Source of the DNA: Clostridia bacterium
Lineage (GTDB): Bacteria > Bacillota > Clostridia > Oscillospirales > CAG-272
NCBI GenBank assembly: GCA_017399105.1
Contig: JAFQEJ010000040.1
Span: 1 to 53,419 of the forward strand
Reading direction: 5' to 3'
Length of the DNA: 53,419 nt
A program made the position numbers and the translations under genes. Below the pieces are notes generated by a model, which worked only from the letters and a program-made list of their open reading frames with translations, was not told the origin of the DNA and did not search any database. The stretch's first letter is position 1; each line of letters opens with the position of its first letter. Positions 35,053-43,895 of this stretch are shown piece after piece.

Positions 35053-36510
35053 ATGTTAAAGAAGACCACAGCAGTTATGCTAATTCTGACAATACTCCTG
35101 TCACTTTTGCTTTCAGCCTGTTCGGAAGATACGTCTTCCGGTGATGTCAATAATGCTGCTGTTACCAATGGAGATAATATCGGCACCGCCGAAACCGAAG
35201 CTGCCGAAACCACTTATTATGACACAATCACCATTCCCGATTATCAGAGAGAACGCTTTACTGTTCTTGCCCGCAATGAAAACATCGGTGAATTTTATTC
35301 TGAGGGCGAGGTCGGTGAGGTGGTCAACGATGCGGTTTATAAGCGCAATCAAATTGTAGCCGACCGCATGAACATTAACCTTCAGGTCACCGGTGTCAAC
35401 GGAGGCTGGAATGAGCAAACTACCTTTATTCAAACAGTGAACCGCAGTATTCAATCGGAGGAAGACGCATATCAGCTGATCGCCGGATATATGTGTTATA
35501 TGTCCTCCACCATTCTTGATGGCTGGTATCAGAATATTACCGAGCTTCCTCATGTGAATCTCGATAATTCCTGGTGGGTGCAGGGTTTTAACGACAACAT
35601 GACCATTAACGGAAATCTTTATGCCGCTCTTGGAGATGCCTGCTGGACAATGCTGCAGGGGGCATACTGCGGTTTTGCCAATGTCACACTGCTGGAAGAG
35701 CGAAATTTCAGCTCGGATCAGCTCTATCAGGACATACTCGATGGAAAATGGACATTTGATTATATGATCGAGCTCGCAAAAGACATCTCGGTTGATGTGG
35801 ACGGTGACAGCAAGATGAGTGCGGCTGATATGTACGGTATCGGCATGCAGTATATGCCTGTCCGTGCGCTGACCACATCCTTCGGACTTGATTATACCAC
35901 AAGAGACTCGGATAATCTACCCCAAATTGCTCTTTACGGTGAAAAATTTGTTTCTGCCTGTGAAAGTGTATATGCAGCAGTCAATTCTGATTACTGGTAT
36001 GACGGACACGATACGAAGATGCTGATGGAGAATCGTCTCCTCTTCTTCTTTGATGTCTTAAATACAAGCAATACCTTCCGCGAAATGGAGTCGGAATTTA
36101 TGGTGGTTCCGATGCCGAAGTATGACGAAGCGCAGGAAAATTACCGCACAGAAACTCTGGACGGCACCTCAATTTTAATGGTACCGGTAACGGTGAAAAA
36201 CACAGATCTCTGCGGTATGGCAATGGAGCTGCTGAATTATGAGGCAAAAGAGCAGATCACGCCCGCCTACTTTGAGACTGCGCTTCAGACCAAATATGCA
36301 CGAGATGAGCGCTCCTCGACTCTGATGCAGCTGATTCGCGATACCATTTATTTCGATTTTGGATGCGTATTCTCCAATGAAATCGGAGAGCTCGGAAAAA
36401 TTATGGAATTTGCAATGATTAAAAACAACATGGCATCATTCTGGGAAAAGAAGCAGAAATCCTATCAGCAGGGACTTGAAGATTTGCTGGAATTCTATTC
36501 CAAGCAGTAA
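35053..36510 (+). CDS. Extracellular solute-binding lipoprotein (ABC sugar transporter type)
   Basis: 485 residues. The signal peptide ends at the lipobox LLSAC, so the mature protein starts with a lipid-modified Cys. An acidic Thr/Glu-rich linker follows, then a family 1-like extracellular binding domain (DSWWVQGFNDNMTINGNLYAALGD, SKMSAADMYGIGM, KLMxENRLLFF-type region). Such proteins deliver oligosaccharides to CUT1 permeases. The ATG at 35053 is set by AAAGGAAG. The regulator gene follows after one base. No permease or ATPase of this transporter type is nearby, so it may supply a permease encoded elsewhere or act as a sensor. Confidence 0.85.
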   Translation: MLKKTTAVMLILTILLSLLLSACSEDTSSGDVNNAAVTNGDNIGTAETEAAETTYYDTITIPDYQRERFTVLARNENIGEFYSEGEVGEVVNDAVYKRNQIVADRMNINLQVTGVNGGWNEQTTFIQTVNRSIQSEEDAYQLIAGYMCYMSSTILDGWYQNITELPHVNLDNSWWVQGFNDNMTINGNLYAALGDACWTMLQGAYCGFANVTLLEERNFSSDQLYQDILDGKWTFDYMIELAKDISVDVDGDSKMSAADMYGIGMQYMPVRALTTSFGLDYTTRDSDNLPQIALYGEKFVSACESVYAAVNSDYWYDGHDTKMLMENRLLFFFDVLNTSNTFREMESEFMVVPMPKYDEAQENYRTETLDGTSILMVPVTVKNTDLCGMAMELLNYEAKEQITPAYFETALQTKYARDERSSTLMQLIRDTIYFDFGCVFSNEIGELGKIMEFAMIKNNMASFWEKKQKSYQQGLEDLLEFYSKQ

Positions 36511-36511
36511 T

Positions 36512-37666
36512 ATGGCACCGAAATTATATCAGATTATCTACCGAGACCTCAAGAAACATATTACAGGCGGCAGATATAAGGTCGGTGATAAGCTTCCCAC
36601 AGAATTTGAATTAATTGAACAGTACAGTGTCAGCAGAGTCACCGCCATCAAAGCACTTAATATGCTTCGAGATGAAGGTCTTATCCGACGAATTCCCAAG
36701 GTCGGTTCAATTATTTGCAGAGTTACAGAGAGGAAAGGAATTTCTTATTCAGGAAATTCAAAGCAGATTGCATTGATTCTCCCCATTAAAACCGATGCAT
36801 ATCGGACGATTCTGATGGGAGGAGATGCGACGCCTCGTCTTCTTTCCGAAATCAATTCGGCTGCCGATGAATATGGTTATAAAATCAAATTGATGGATTC
36901 ACAGCTGAACAGCGAATATGAGCGTGAAATGCTGAAGAGTGTGTTGTCATCGGATGTGGCAGGTGTAATATGTTTTCCGGCTGACGGAGGATACGAAAAT
37001 TTTTCATCCTATGCTGCTGTACGCGATATGAATATTCCGATTGTAACCATCGATAAATGGATCGGAGATCACATTCTGGATATTCCTTGTATCACGACCG
37101 ACAATATGAACGGTGCAAGGAAGATTACAGAGCACATAATTGCAAACGGCCACACCAAAATCGGTTTTTGCTGTGATTCACTCGGTAATAACAATCAGCG
37201 CTGTCGCTTCAACGGATACCTGCAGGCACTGATGTCTCATAAGCTGACATATGATCCCGAAATATTATGTGAAGTATATAAGGATCAGCGCCCCATGTAT
37301 CTGGCGAATAAACAAACAACCGAGAAAGAATTGCGCGAATATCTCGAGCGAATCATTCATCAAACAAAGCCCCCGACCGCTGTTGTATGCGCCTTTGATC
37401 AGCTCGCATTCCAGCTTGTACAGCAGGCGCAGGCGATGGAAATCCGAGTTCCGGATCAACTGTCGGTCACAGGCTTTGATAACCTCTTCATTTGCGAATT
37501 GCTTGAGCCTGCACTGACAACCATGGAGCAGAATTTTGCGGAAATCGGACGCACCGCCTTTAAAACTCTTCATGCCATGATTTGCGGGGAAGAGGTTCGC
37601 AAAATGATCCAGCTCGATGCAAAGCTTATTACACGAAATTCGGTGAAAAATTTAAATTGCACATAA
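36512..37666 (+). CDS. GntR/LacI-hybrid transcriptional regulator (AraR-like architecture)
   Basis: 384 residues. An N-terminal GntR-type winged helix (about 1-70; GDKLPTEFELIEQYSVSRVT, LRDEGLIRRIPKVGS) is joined to a LacI-type periplasmic-binding domain (VAGVICFPADG, ITTDNMNGARKITEHIIANGH, CRFNGYLQAL, TAVVCAFDQLA, SVTGFDNL). AraR has the same arrangement. It probably senses a sugar and controls the preceding binding-protein gene, from which it is separated by one base. The effector is unknown. A half copy of the four-hairpin repeat begins two bases after its stop. Confidence 0.9.
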   Translation: MAPKLYQIIYRDLKKHITGGRYKVGDKLPTEFELIEQYSVSRVTAIKALNMLRDEGLIRRIPKVGSIICRVTERKGISYSGNSKQIALILPIKTDAYRTILMGGDATPRLLSEINSAADEYGYKIKLMDSQLNSEYEREMLKSVLSSDVAGVICFPADGGYENFSSYAAVRDMNIPIVTIDKWIGDHILDIPCITTDNMNGARKITEHIIANGHTKIGFCCDSLGNNNQRCRFNGYLQALMSHKLTYDPEILCEVYKDQRPMYLANKQTTEKELREYLERIIHQTKPPTAVVCAFDQLAFQLVQQAQAMEIRVPDQLSVTGFDNLFICELLEPALTTMEQNFAEIGRTAFKTLHAMICGEEVRKMIQLDAKLITRNSVKNLNCT

Positions 37667-37667
37667 T

Positions 37668-37718
37668 GACCGGCATAATCAACATCCAAGGGGCTGACGC
37701 ACTTGCAATGCGTCAGCC
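37668..37718. repeat. Half copy of the four-hairpin repeat (B end only, copy 5)
   Basis: GACCGGC (37668-37674) and the spacer ATAATCAACATCCAAG precede hairpin B: GGCTGACGCA (37692-37701) with TGCGTCAGCC (37709-37718), then TTTTATATA. The stem matches copy 2 rather than copies 3 and 4. It probably works as the terminator of the regulator gene. Confidence 0.8.
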
Positions 37719-37924
37719 TTTTATATATAACCATTCCCCCCCTGTTGTATTGCTGCACGAGATGAGCCTGCCTCACCTTCTGCAGAGAGGAAAATCAATG
37801 TTCCACAAAACTTGCTCCCGCAGTAATTACACTGCCGTCAGCAATTTTAATTACAGCGAAATGCTGTGCTTAACCACAAAAAACCACAATATGACATGAT
37901 TGTGAATCTTTTTGATTAATCTTG
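37719..37924. other. Intergenic stretch with no recognised feature
   Basis: About 200 bases between the repeat and the exporter promoter. It contains a C-run (37734-37741) but I see no gene, RNA or repeat. Confidence 0.6.
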
Positions 37925-37962
37925 TGATGCTTCTTGCATCATGGAAAAAAAAGAGTTATAAT
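37925..37962 (+). promoter_or_regulatory. Promoter of the ABC exporter operon with overlapping palindrome
   Basis: TTGCAT (37934-37939), 17-nt spacer, TATAAT (37957-37962). The dyad TGATGC-ttctt-GCATCA (37925-37941) covers the -35 box and is a likely repressor site. No regulator gene is adjacent. Confidence 0.7.
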
Positions 37963-38007
37963 TATAAGGTTAGTAAGTAGCTCAATGTTAAAGAAAGGAA
38001 CGAATAC

Positions 38008-39750
38008 ATGTTTAAACGGCTTGCCGGATGTGTGCGGGAATATAAACTGCCCACCATCCTAACATTCATCTTTATTGTGGGCGAAGTCATAATCGAAGCA
38101 TTTATTCCTTTTCTCACTGCAAATATGGTCAATCTGATCAGAAGCGGCGCGGAACTGGAATCGGTCATTCGTATCGGACTTCTGCTCATCCTGATGGCAG
38201 TACTATCGCTTTGCTGCGGCACCATCGCTGCCTATACCTGCGCGAAAGCGTCAGCAGGCTTTGCCAAGAATCTGCGTCACGATATCTTCCACAAGGTGCA
38301 GGATTATGCATTTGAGAATATTGATAAATTCTCATCTTCCTCTCTTGTCACCAGAATGACCACCGATGTAACCAACGTGCAGATGGCATACATGATGATC
38401 ATCCGCACCGCCATCCGCGCACCTCTGCTTCTGATCTTTTCGATTTTAATGGCATATATCATGGGCGGCGCACTTGCCACATCCTTTGTGGTAATTATAC
38501 CCTTTATGGTCTTCGGGCTGCTGATGGTCAGCCGCAAGGCAATGCCGGCATTCCGCAGTGTATTTAAAAAATATGACCGTCTGAACGAATCTATCGAGGA
38601 AAATGTTCGTGCTATGCGTGTCGTTAAGGGCTTCTCAAGAGAAGAATACGAAAAGAAGAAGTTCGGAGACGCTGCTGATAATATTCGTGCAGACTTCACC
38701 CGTGCGGAACGTATTGTTGCACTCAATAATCCTATTATGCAGATCTGCGTTCACTTCAACATGATCTTCGTGCTGTTGGTTGGCTCCCAGCTCATCATCA
38801 CCAGCGGCGGCGCGCTTATCGATGTCGGAGAGATCTCGGCAATGCTGACCTACGGTATGCAGATACTCATGCAGCTTATGATGCTCAGCATGATTTATGT
38901 GATGCTCACCATGTCTTCTGAGTCGATGAAGCGTATTTACGAGGTCCTCGTGGAAACACCTGCACTCCGCAATCCGGATCAGGCAATTACCACTGTCAAG
39001 GACGGTTCCATCGATTTCACCGGCGTCAGCTTCAAATATTCAGCCAAAGCAGAAAAGTATGCCCTTGAAGATATCGACCTGCATATCCAATCGGGCATGA
39101 CCGTCGGTATTCTGGGTGGTACCGGATCCAGTAAGTCAACACTTGTGCAGCTTATTCCGCGCCTCTATGATGTGACCGAAGGCACTGTCATGGTCGGCGG
39201 TGTGGATGTGCGCGATTATGATATCGAGACGCTCCGTGATTCTGTCGCTATGGTACTGCAGAAGAATCTGCTGTTTTCAGGCACTATTTCCGAAAATCTT
39301 CGCTGGGGTAACGAGAATGCCACCGATGAAGAACTTGTGGAAGCCTGCAAACTTGCACAGGCTGACGAATTTGTATCTTCTTTCCCGGACGGATACAACA
39401 CCAGAATTGAACAGGGCGGAACCAACGTTTCGGGCGGTCAGAAGCAGAGACTCTGCATTGCCCGCGCGCTTTTGAAAAAGCCGAAGATTCTCATTCTGGA
39501 TGATTCCACAAGCGCTGTTGATACCAAGACCGATATGCTCATCCGCGGCGGCTTCAAGCGGTTTATCCCTGAAACAACCAAGATTATCATTGCTCAGCGT
39601 GTAGCCTCGGTGCAGGATGCGGATATGATCATTGTTATGGATAATGGCTCCATCTCTGCGATCGGCAGACATGAGGAACTTCTAAAATCCAGCGAAATCT
39701 ACCGTGAGGTCTATACTCAGCAGACAAACGGAGGTGAAGACAATGAATAA
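38008..39750 (+). CDS. Heterodimeric ABC exporter, half 1 (degenerate ATP site)
   Basis: 580 residues: six membrane helices (about 1-310) fused to an ATPase domain. Walker A is GGTGSSKST, the signature VSGGQKQR, and Walker B KILILDDSTSAVD. The residue after Walker B is Asp, not the catalytic Glu, as in the degenerate half of TM287/288, BmrCD and LmrCD-type exporters. It overlaps the second half-transporter gene by 8 bp. Substrates of this class are drugs, lipids or peptides; none can be assigned here. The operator-like dyad at its promoter suggests inducible expression. Confidence 0.93.
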   Translation: MFKRLAGCVREYKLPTILTFIFIVGEVIIEAFIPFLTANMVNLIRSGAELESVIRIGLLLILMAVLSLCCGTIAAYTCAKASAGFAKNLRHDIFHKVQDYAFENIDKFSSSSLVTRMTTDVTNVQMAYMMIIRTAIRAPLLLIFSILMAYIMGGALATSFVVIIPFMVFGLLMVSRKAMPAFRSVFKKYDRLNESIEENVRAMRVVKGFSREEYEKKKFGDAADNIRADFTRAERIVALNNPIMQICVHFNMIFVLLVGSQLIITSGGALIDVGEISAMLTYGMQILMQLMMLSMIYVMLTMSSESMKRIYEVLVETPALRNPDQAITTVKDGSIDFTGVSFKYSAKAEKYALEDIDLHIQSGMTVGILGGTGSSKSTLVQLIPRLYDVTEGTVMVGGVDVRDYDIETLRDSVAMVLQKNLLFSGTISENLRWGNENATDEELVEACKLAQADEFVSSFPDGYNTRIEQGGTNVSGGQKQRLCIARALLKKPKILILDDSTSAVDTKTDMLIRGGFKRFIPETTKIIIAQRVASVQDADMIIVMDNGSISAIGRHEELLKSSEIYREVYTQQTNGGEDNE

Positions 39751-41656
39751 TCAGCAAAAATTCAAGCGCAGAATCGATAGCGGTACATTGCTCCGCGTCC
39801 TCAAGCTGCTTTTTAAATCCTATCCTGTCCTCATCCCCATTGTTATTTCATGCATAGTCTTTTCCGCGGCAGTATCAGCCATTCCCTCTATTTTCACTCA
39901 GAAGGTGCTGGCTGTCATCACTGAATGTCTCGAAACCGGCGTTATCAGCTGGGAAATTGCCAAGGTACAGATTTTACCCAAAGTTGCCATCCTGATTGTT
40001 CTCTATGCGCTCTCACTGATTCTTGCCACACTGCAGACCCAGCTCATGGCATACATCACACAGGGCTTCCTCAGCAAGATGCGCTGCACACTCTTTGACG
40101 GTATGCAGAATCTCCCGATTCGATACTTTGATACCAACAAACATGGCGATATCATGAGTTATTATACCAATGATATCGATACCCTCCGTCAGCTTGTCTC
40201 GCAATCGCTTCCAAGTCTGCTCCAGTCAAGTATCATCGTTGTTACCGTGCTCTTCATTATGCTCTGGTACAGCGTGTGGATGACTCTGGTAGTGCTGGTT
40301 GGCGTAACCGCAATGGTTATTGTTTCGGGAAAAATCGGCGGAGGCTCGGCGAAGTACTTCATTCGCCAACAGAAATCAATCGGTAAAACCGAAGGTTATG
40401 TCCAGGAAATGATGAACGGTCAGAAGGTTATCAAAGTGTTCTGCCATGAAGAAGAAGCAAAAGAAGGTTTTGATGCGATCAATAGCGAGCTTTTTGAAGA
40501 GAGCTTCCGTGCGCATGCTTATGCAAACTGCCTCGGTCCGATTATCAATAATATCGGTAACGTGCTCTATGTCATTATTGCAACGGTAGGCGGATTTTTC
40601 CTTCTTTCAAAAACACCGAATCTTGCCATCTCTGGATTGGCATTCAGCATTGATATCATCGTACCTTTCCTCAATATGACCAAGCAGTTCACCGGCAATA
40701 TCAATCAGTTCTCGCAGCAGATCAACTCCATTGTCATGGCTCTTGCAGGTGCAAAGCGTATCTTCGCTCTGATGGATGAAGCTCCCGAAGCCGACGAAGG
40801 ATATGTTACCCTTGTCAACTGCAAAATTGATGAAAAGGATAATATCACAGAAACAACCGAGCGAACCGGTCACTGGGCGTGGAAACATCCCCACGGTGAC
40901 GGTACCATCACCTATACCGAACTGAAGGGCGACGTTCGTCTGTCTGAGGTTGACTTTGAGTACGAGGAAGGCAAGCCTGTTCTTCGCGATGTCACTGTAT
41001 ATGCAGAACCCGGTCAGAAGGTCGCATTTGTCGGTGCTACCGGTGCAGGCAAAACCACCATAACCAACCTGATCAACCGTTTCTATGATATCGCCGACGG
41101 AAAAATCCGTTATGACGGCATTAACATCAACAAGATCAAAAAGTCGGATCTCCGTCGCTCCCTCGGTATCGTATTGCAGGAAACAAATCTCTTCACCGGT
41201 ACCGTCATGGATAATATCCGATACGGAAGACTGGATGCTTCGGATGAAGAATGCATCGCTGCCGCTAAACTGGCAGGCGCCGATGACTTCATTACCAGAC
41301 TTCCCGGTGGCTATAAAACCGAGCTGACCAATAACGGCGCCAATCTCTCTCAGGGACAGCGTCAACTGATTGCTATTGCGAGAGCCGCTGTTGCAGATCC
41401 GCCTGTTATGATCCTTGATGAAGCTACATCTTCCATCGATACCCGTACCGAAGCTATCGTTCAGCGCGGTATGGATAAGCTTATGGAAGGCAGAACTGTC
41501 TTTGTCATCGCACACCGACTCTCCACGGTTATGGATTCGGATGTTATCATGGTACTTGATCACGGACGCATTATTGAGCGCGGCAACCACGAAAAGTTGA
41601 TCGCAGAGAAGGGAACCTACTATCAGCTTTACACCGGCGCATTTGAGCTGGAGTAA
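39743..41656 (+). CDS. Heterodimeric ABC exporter, half 2 (catalytic ATP site)
   Basis: 637 residues, partner of the preceding gene. The start at 39743 follows GGAGG and overlaps the upstream stop. Six membrane helices are followed by an insert of about 50 residues (near 360-410) before the ATPase domain, common in this subunit. Walker A GATGAGKTT, signature LSQGQRQL (changed from LSGGQ), and Walker B VMILDEATSSID with catalytic Glu. Altered signature here and altered Glu in the partner fit one degenerate and one active composite site. Copy A of the IS110-derived element begins 5 bp after the stop. Confidence 0.93.
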   Translation: MNNQQKFKRRIDSGTLLRVLKLLFKSYPVLIPIVISCIVFSAAVSAIPSIFTQKVLAVITECLETGVISWEIAKVQILPKVAILIVLYALSLILATLQTQLMAYITQGFLSKMRCTLFDGMQNLPIRYFDTNKHGDIMSYYTNDIDTLRQLVSQSLPSLLQSSIIVVTVLFIMLWYSVWMTLVVLVGVTAMVIVSGKIGGGSAKYFIRQQKSIGKTEGYVQEMMNGQKVIKVFCHEEEAKEGFDAINSELFEESFRAHAYANCLGPIINNIGNVLYVIIATVGGFFLLSKTPNLAISGLAFSIDIIVPFLNMTKQFTGNINQFSQQINSIVMALAGAKRIFALMDEAPEADEGYVTLVNCKIDEKDNITETTERTGHWAWKHPHGDGTITYTELKGDVRLSEVDFEYEEGKPVLRDVTVYAEPGQKVAFVGATGAGKTTITNLINRFYDIADGKIRYDGININKIKKSDLRRSLGIVLQETNLFTGTVMDNIRYGRLDASDEECIAAAKLAGADDFITRLPGGYKTELTNNGANLSQGQRQLIAIARAAVADPPVMILDEATSSIDTRTEAIVQRGMDKLMEGRTVFVIAHRLSTVMDSDVIMVLDHGRIIERGNHEKLIAEKGTYYQLYTGAFELE

Positions 41657-41661
41657 TAATG

Positions 41662-42263
41662 AAGGTGCTGCTGCAAATGTTTCATTTGCGACAGCCACCC
41701 ATGAGGAATCCTCACCCAAAGGATGAAAACAGGGTGTACAAAGTGAAGTAAATATGATAGACTAAGGGAGCCGAGAAGGTCGTAACGGGATTGGTATGAG
41801 AGAATCCGTGCAACCGACTGATCAAGGCTCCTTTAGTGTACCCAATCATATTGCCGCCGAAAGACGAGCACGCAGGACAGCCAACAACGAAGAAAGGATC
41901 CCATCGGCTTGTAAAAAATACTTCGGAAGAAAAAGAAATGGAAAGCACAGGCGTATACCGGAAGCCTGATGTATACGATGCTGAAGCTTCAGATGGAGCA
42001 TATAGACTTTCTGACGAAGTCAATCGAAGAAATGGATGAAGATATAAAAAACGGAATCCATTGCGAAAACCGGAATCGAGATGAAACAGTTTAGAAATGC
42101 AGATCATTTATGCCGAGAAAATCAAAAAGCGAACTATCCAATCTCTTGAATAATTGGGATTTTCGGTTTTGCTTTCTTGATATTATCTTTTTTTGCAGTG
42201 CTGACATGGCTTTTTTGTCATGCTTTTTTTATTTTGGACTTTGAGGAGTCAGGACAGCACCTT
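41662..42263 (+). mobile_element. Deleted IS110-like element, copy A, inside a palindromic repeat
   Basis: The left flank is a palindrome AAGGTGCTGCTGCAAATG-TTT-CATTTGCGACAGC (41662-41695). The element starts near 41696 (CACCCATGA) and ends near 42253 (GAGTCAGG); then ACAGCACCTT (42254-42263) completes the interrupted palindrome. Inside are a conserved non-coding part (41700-41935), the transposase piece MESTGVYRKPDVY (41938 onwards) and, one frame over, MLKLQMEHIDFLTKSIEEMDED (about 41978-42045). In intact IS110 transposases these pieces lie far apart, so an internal deletion joined them. Copy B at 33.3-33.9 kb has the same junction. Confidence 0.78.
41764..41834 (+). ncRNA. Candidate bridge-RNA-like structured segment, copy A
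   Basis: AAGGGAGCC (41764-41772) pairs with GGCTCCTTT (41826-41834), enclosing an inner hairpin ACGGGATT (41785-41792)/AATCCGT (41803-41809) with a 10-nt loop. It lies in the non-coding end of the element, upstream of the transposase remnant, as in IS110-group guide RNAs. Differs from copy B mainly at AGAAGGTCG versus AGAGGAGCG, just inside the outer stem. RNA nature is inferred. Confidence 0.4.
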
Positions 42264-42268
42264 TGTGT

Positions 42269-42963
42269 TTATTTTGTTTGATCCATTTTCTCAAGCAGTT
42301 TCCGATAAGGCATAACCATGTCTTCATTCATTTGATTGCCCATTTTTGCTTTCAGTTTTGGATTTGAAATCAGCGCCCCGACTACATACATTTTCAGTAT
42401 TGTACTGCGCTTCTTCTGAGGGAAGTCATACTGTCCATGAGCCTTGAAAAATTTGTGATCTGATTTCATCATGCCCTGCATAAACCAGATGAGGTCAAGG
42501 AATATTTTCATGCAGCCTATATCGAGAATATTCTGCGGTGGAACAAATTTATTTTCAAGTGCATAACACAGGTTCTGCACCATCTGAAAATTTCATCATC
42601 GGGATTATACTCATCCGTTACAATGCCTGTGAGGAAGTTTTCTCCAACCTGTGCTCTTCCCTCAAGAATCATTTGAAGATTATTCTCATTGCTGTAGTTT
42701 CCGCTGATCAGGTATCCGAAGAGTATTCACATGGTCACAGTTAGGTGACCGTTGCAGAACTGCCAATCATTATATAGATTAAAGCGGATGCCCATGAAAT
42801 GATCTTTAATCGTAAATGCATAAACAATTTCCTCGGCACTCTGAATGGTATCGCGAAGAAATGTATCAAATGCATCTTTATAAACGCATTTTCCGAATAT
42901 TGCACAGCCCAAATAGCCTATGCACCCGCCATCAAAGGGATACTTCACCGATATTGATCTCTC
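42269..42963 (-). pseudogene. Broken gene of unknown function
   Basis: Reading the minus strand from about 42963 gives ERSISVKYPFDGGCIGYLG, VYAFTIKDHFMGIRFNLYND and FCNGHLTVTM, then TGA at about 42733-42735 where Trp (TGG) would fit. The same frame continues ILFGYLISGNYSNENN and VGENFLTGIVTDEYNPDDE. A one-base shift near 42583 leads to NKFVPPQNILDIGCMKIFLD and a C-terminus PYRKLLEKMDQTK at 42269. So the gene has one nonsense codon and one frameshift. I do not recognise the family, and the N-terminus is unclear. Confidence 0.65.
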
Positions 42964-42990
42964 GCGTCTTCTTAGGTATACCGCTCTAAA

Positions 42991-43007
42991 CGGTCTATTA
43001 TAGACCG
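42991..43007. other. Short perfect palindrome between two decayed genes
   Basis: CGGTCTAT-T-ATAGACCG (42991-43007). Too short a loop for a hairpin; could be a protein site, or chance. Confidence 0.4.
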
Positions 43008-43133
43008 CAGCTGCATATCGTCTTTACTGCAATCGGTAACAATGACGATGTCACCGGATTATTTTCCCTTCGTGATCGGTACCTTGACGCTTTTGGCGTA
43101 TAGGGGACATTTACGATAGATGGAATCTCATGA

Positions 43134-43713
43134 TCATTGTTTTTTATACTCCAGCAAACCAATTCGAAGAACTGCTGTGCTACTTTTAATTACGTGACCG
43201 GTATCAAAGCACACACTGAGATAGGGACTCTGCAGGTGATCCATGTAGAAAAGAAAATCTTCAGCCGTAGAATGATGTACATCCTGAAATCCCGCACCGT
43301 AGATATTTTCTATAGCCAGTGTTATCGAATATTTTTCCAATAGCGGAAGAAGCTTTTATTAACTGTATATTACCATTGTGGCTCTTCTCAAAATATAAAT
43401 GCATCACCCGCGACAGGGCAATGCATTTTGGCAGTCAGCTCGATTTCTTTTTCTAATATCGGGTATATAAATCTTCATAGTTCCATCTCCAACAGGAGAA
43501 ATATGCCCGGGCCAGAATGTAATATGCGTCTGACATACCTTGAGTCCGTGTGCTTGCATTTTTTATATTCCGACATATTTTCGATGCTATTGGCTTTTTT
43601 AGAATATCGTCCCGTCTTCCATATCCGGCAAACGATTCATCTACACCGTAATACCCGGCGTTTACAATGTATAATATTTGTTTTCCGTCTGACATTGACA
43701 CGGATCTATTCAT
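43134..43713 (-). pseudogene. Decayed xylose-isomerase-like sugar phosphate isomerase/epimerase
   Basis: The minus strand reads MNRSVSMSDGKQILYIVNAG, then in shifted frames HAHGLKVCQTHITFWPGHIS, AKMHCPVA, LLPLLEKYSITLAIENIYG and finally SPYLSVCFDTGHV. These are the conserved blocks of TIM-barrel sugar isomerases (His in QTH, Glu in AIENI, Asp/His in FDTGH) in the right order, but spread over several frames with stops. The last part after FDTGHV also degrades. Together with the neighbouring broken gene it looks like a dead sugar-use locus. Confidence 0.75.
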
Positions 43714-43828
43714 GTTATCTCCCTTCTCTGTTTCTATGTCATTGTATCACAATTTTTATATACATGTCAACCGCGCAGTCGGTCGGAATTGTGTTAAGAA
43801 ATTGCATATAATTAATGTGTTTTTTCTA

Positions 43829-43857
43829 TTGAAAATCCCAATTTTGTATGCTATAAT
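43829..43857 (+). promoter_or_regulatory. Promoter of the glycyl radical enzyme gene
   Basis: TTGAAA (43829-43834), 17-nt spacer, TATAAT (43852-43857) with TG at the extended -10 position; 39 bp before the ATG. Confidence 0.82.
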
Positions 43858-43895
43858 ACAGACACTTTAATTACTTCCTGTGAGAGGTGTCATAT

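Noticed and set aside
33941..41656. Composite transposon formed by the two IS110-derived copies
   Set aside because: IS110-type elements do not normally move as composites with inverted ends, and the genes between are ordinary; kept only as a possible inversion.
42880..42963. PFDGGCIGYLG resembling the PabB/TrpE motif
   Set aside because: Nothing else in the broken frame matches chorismate-using enzymes.
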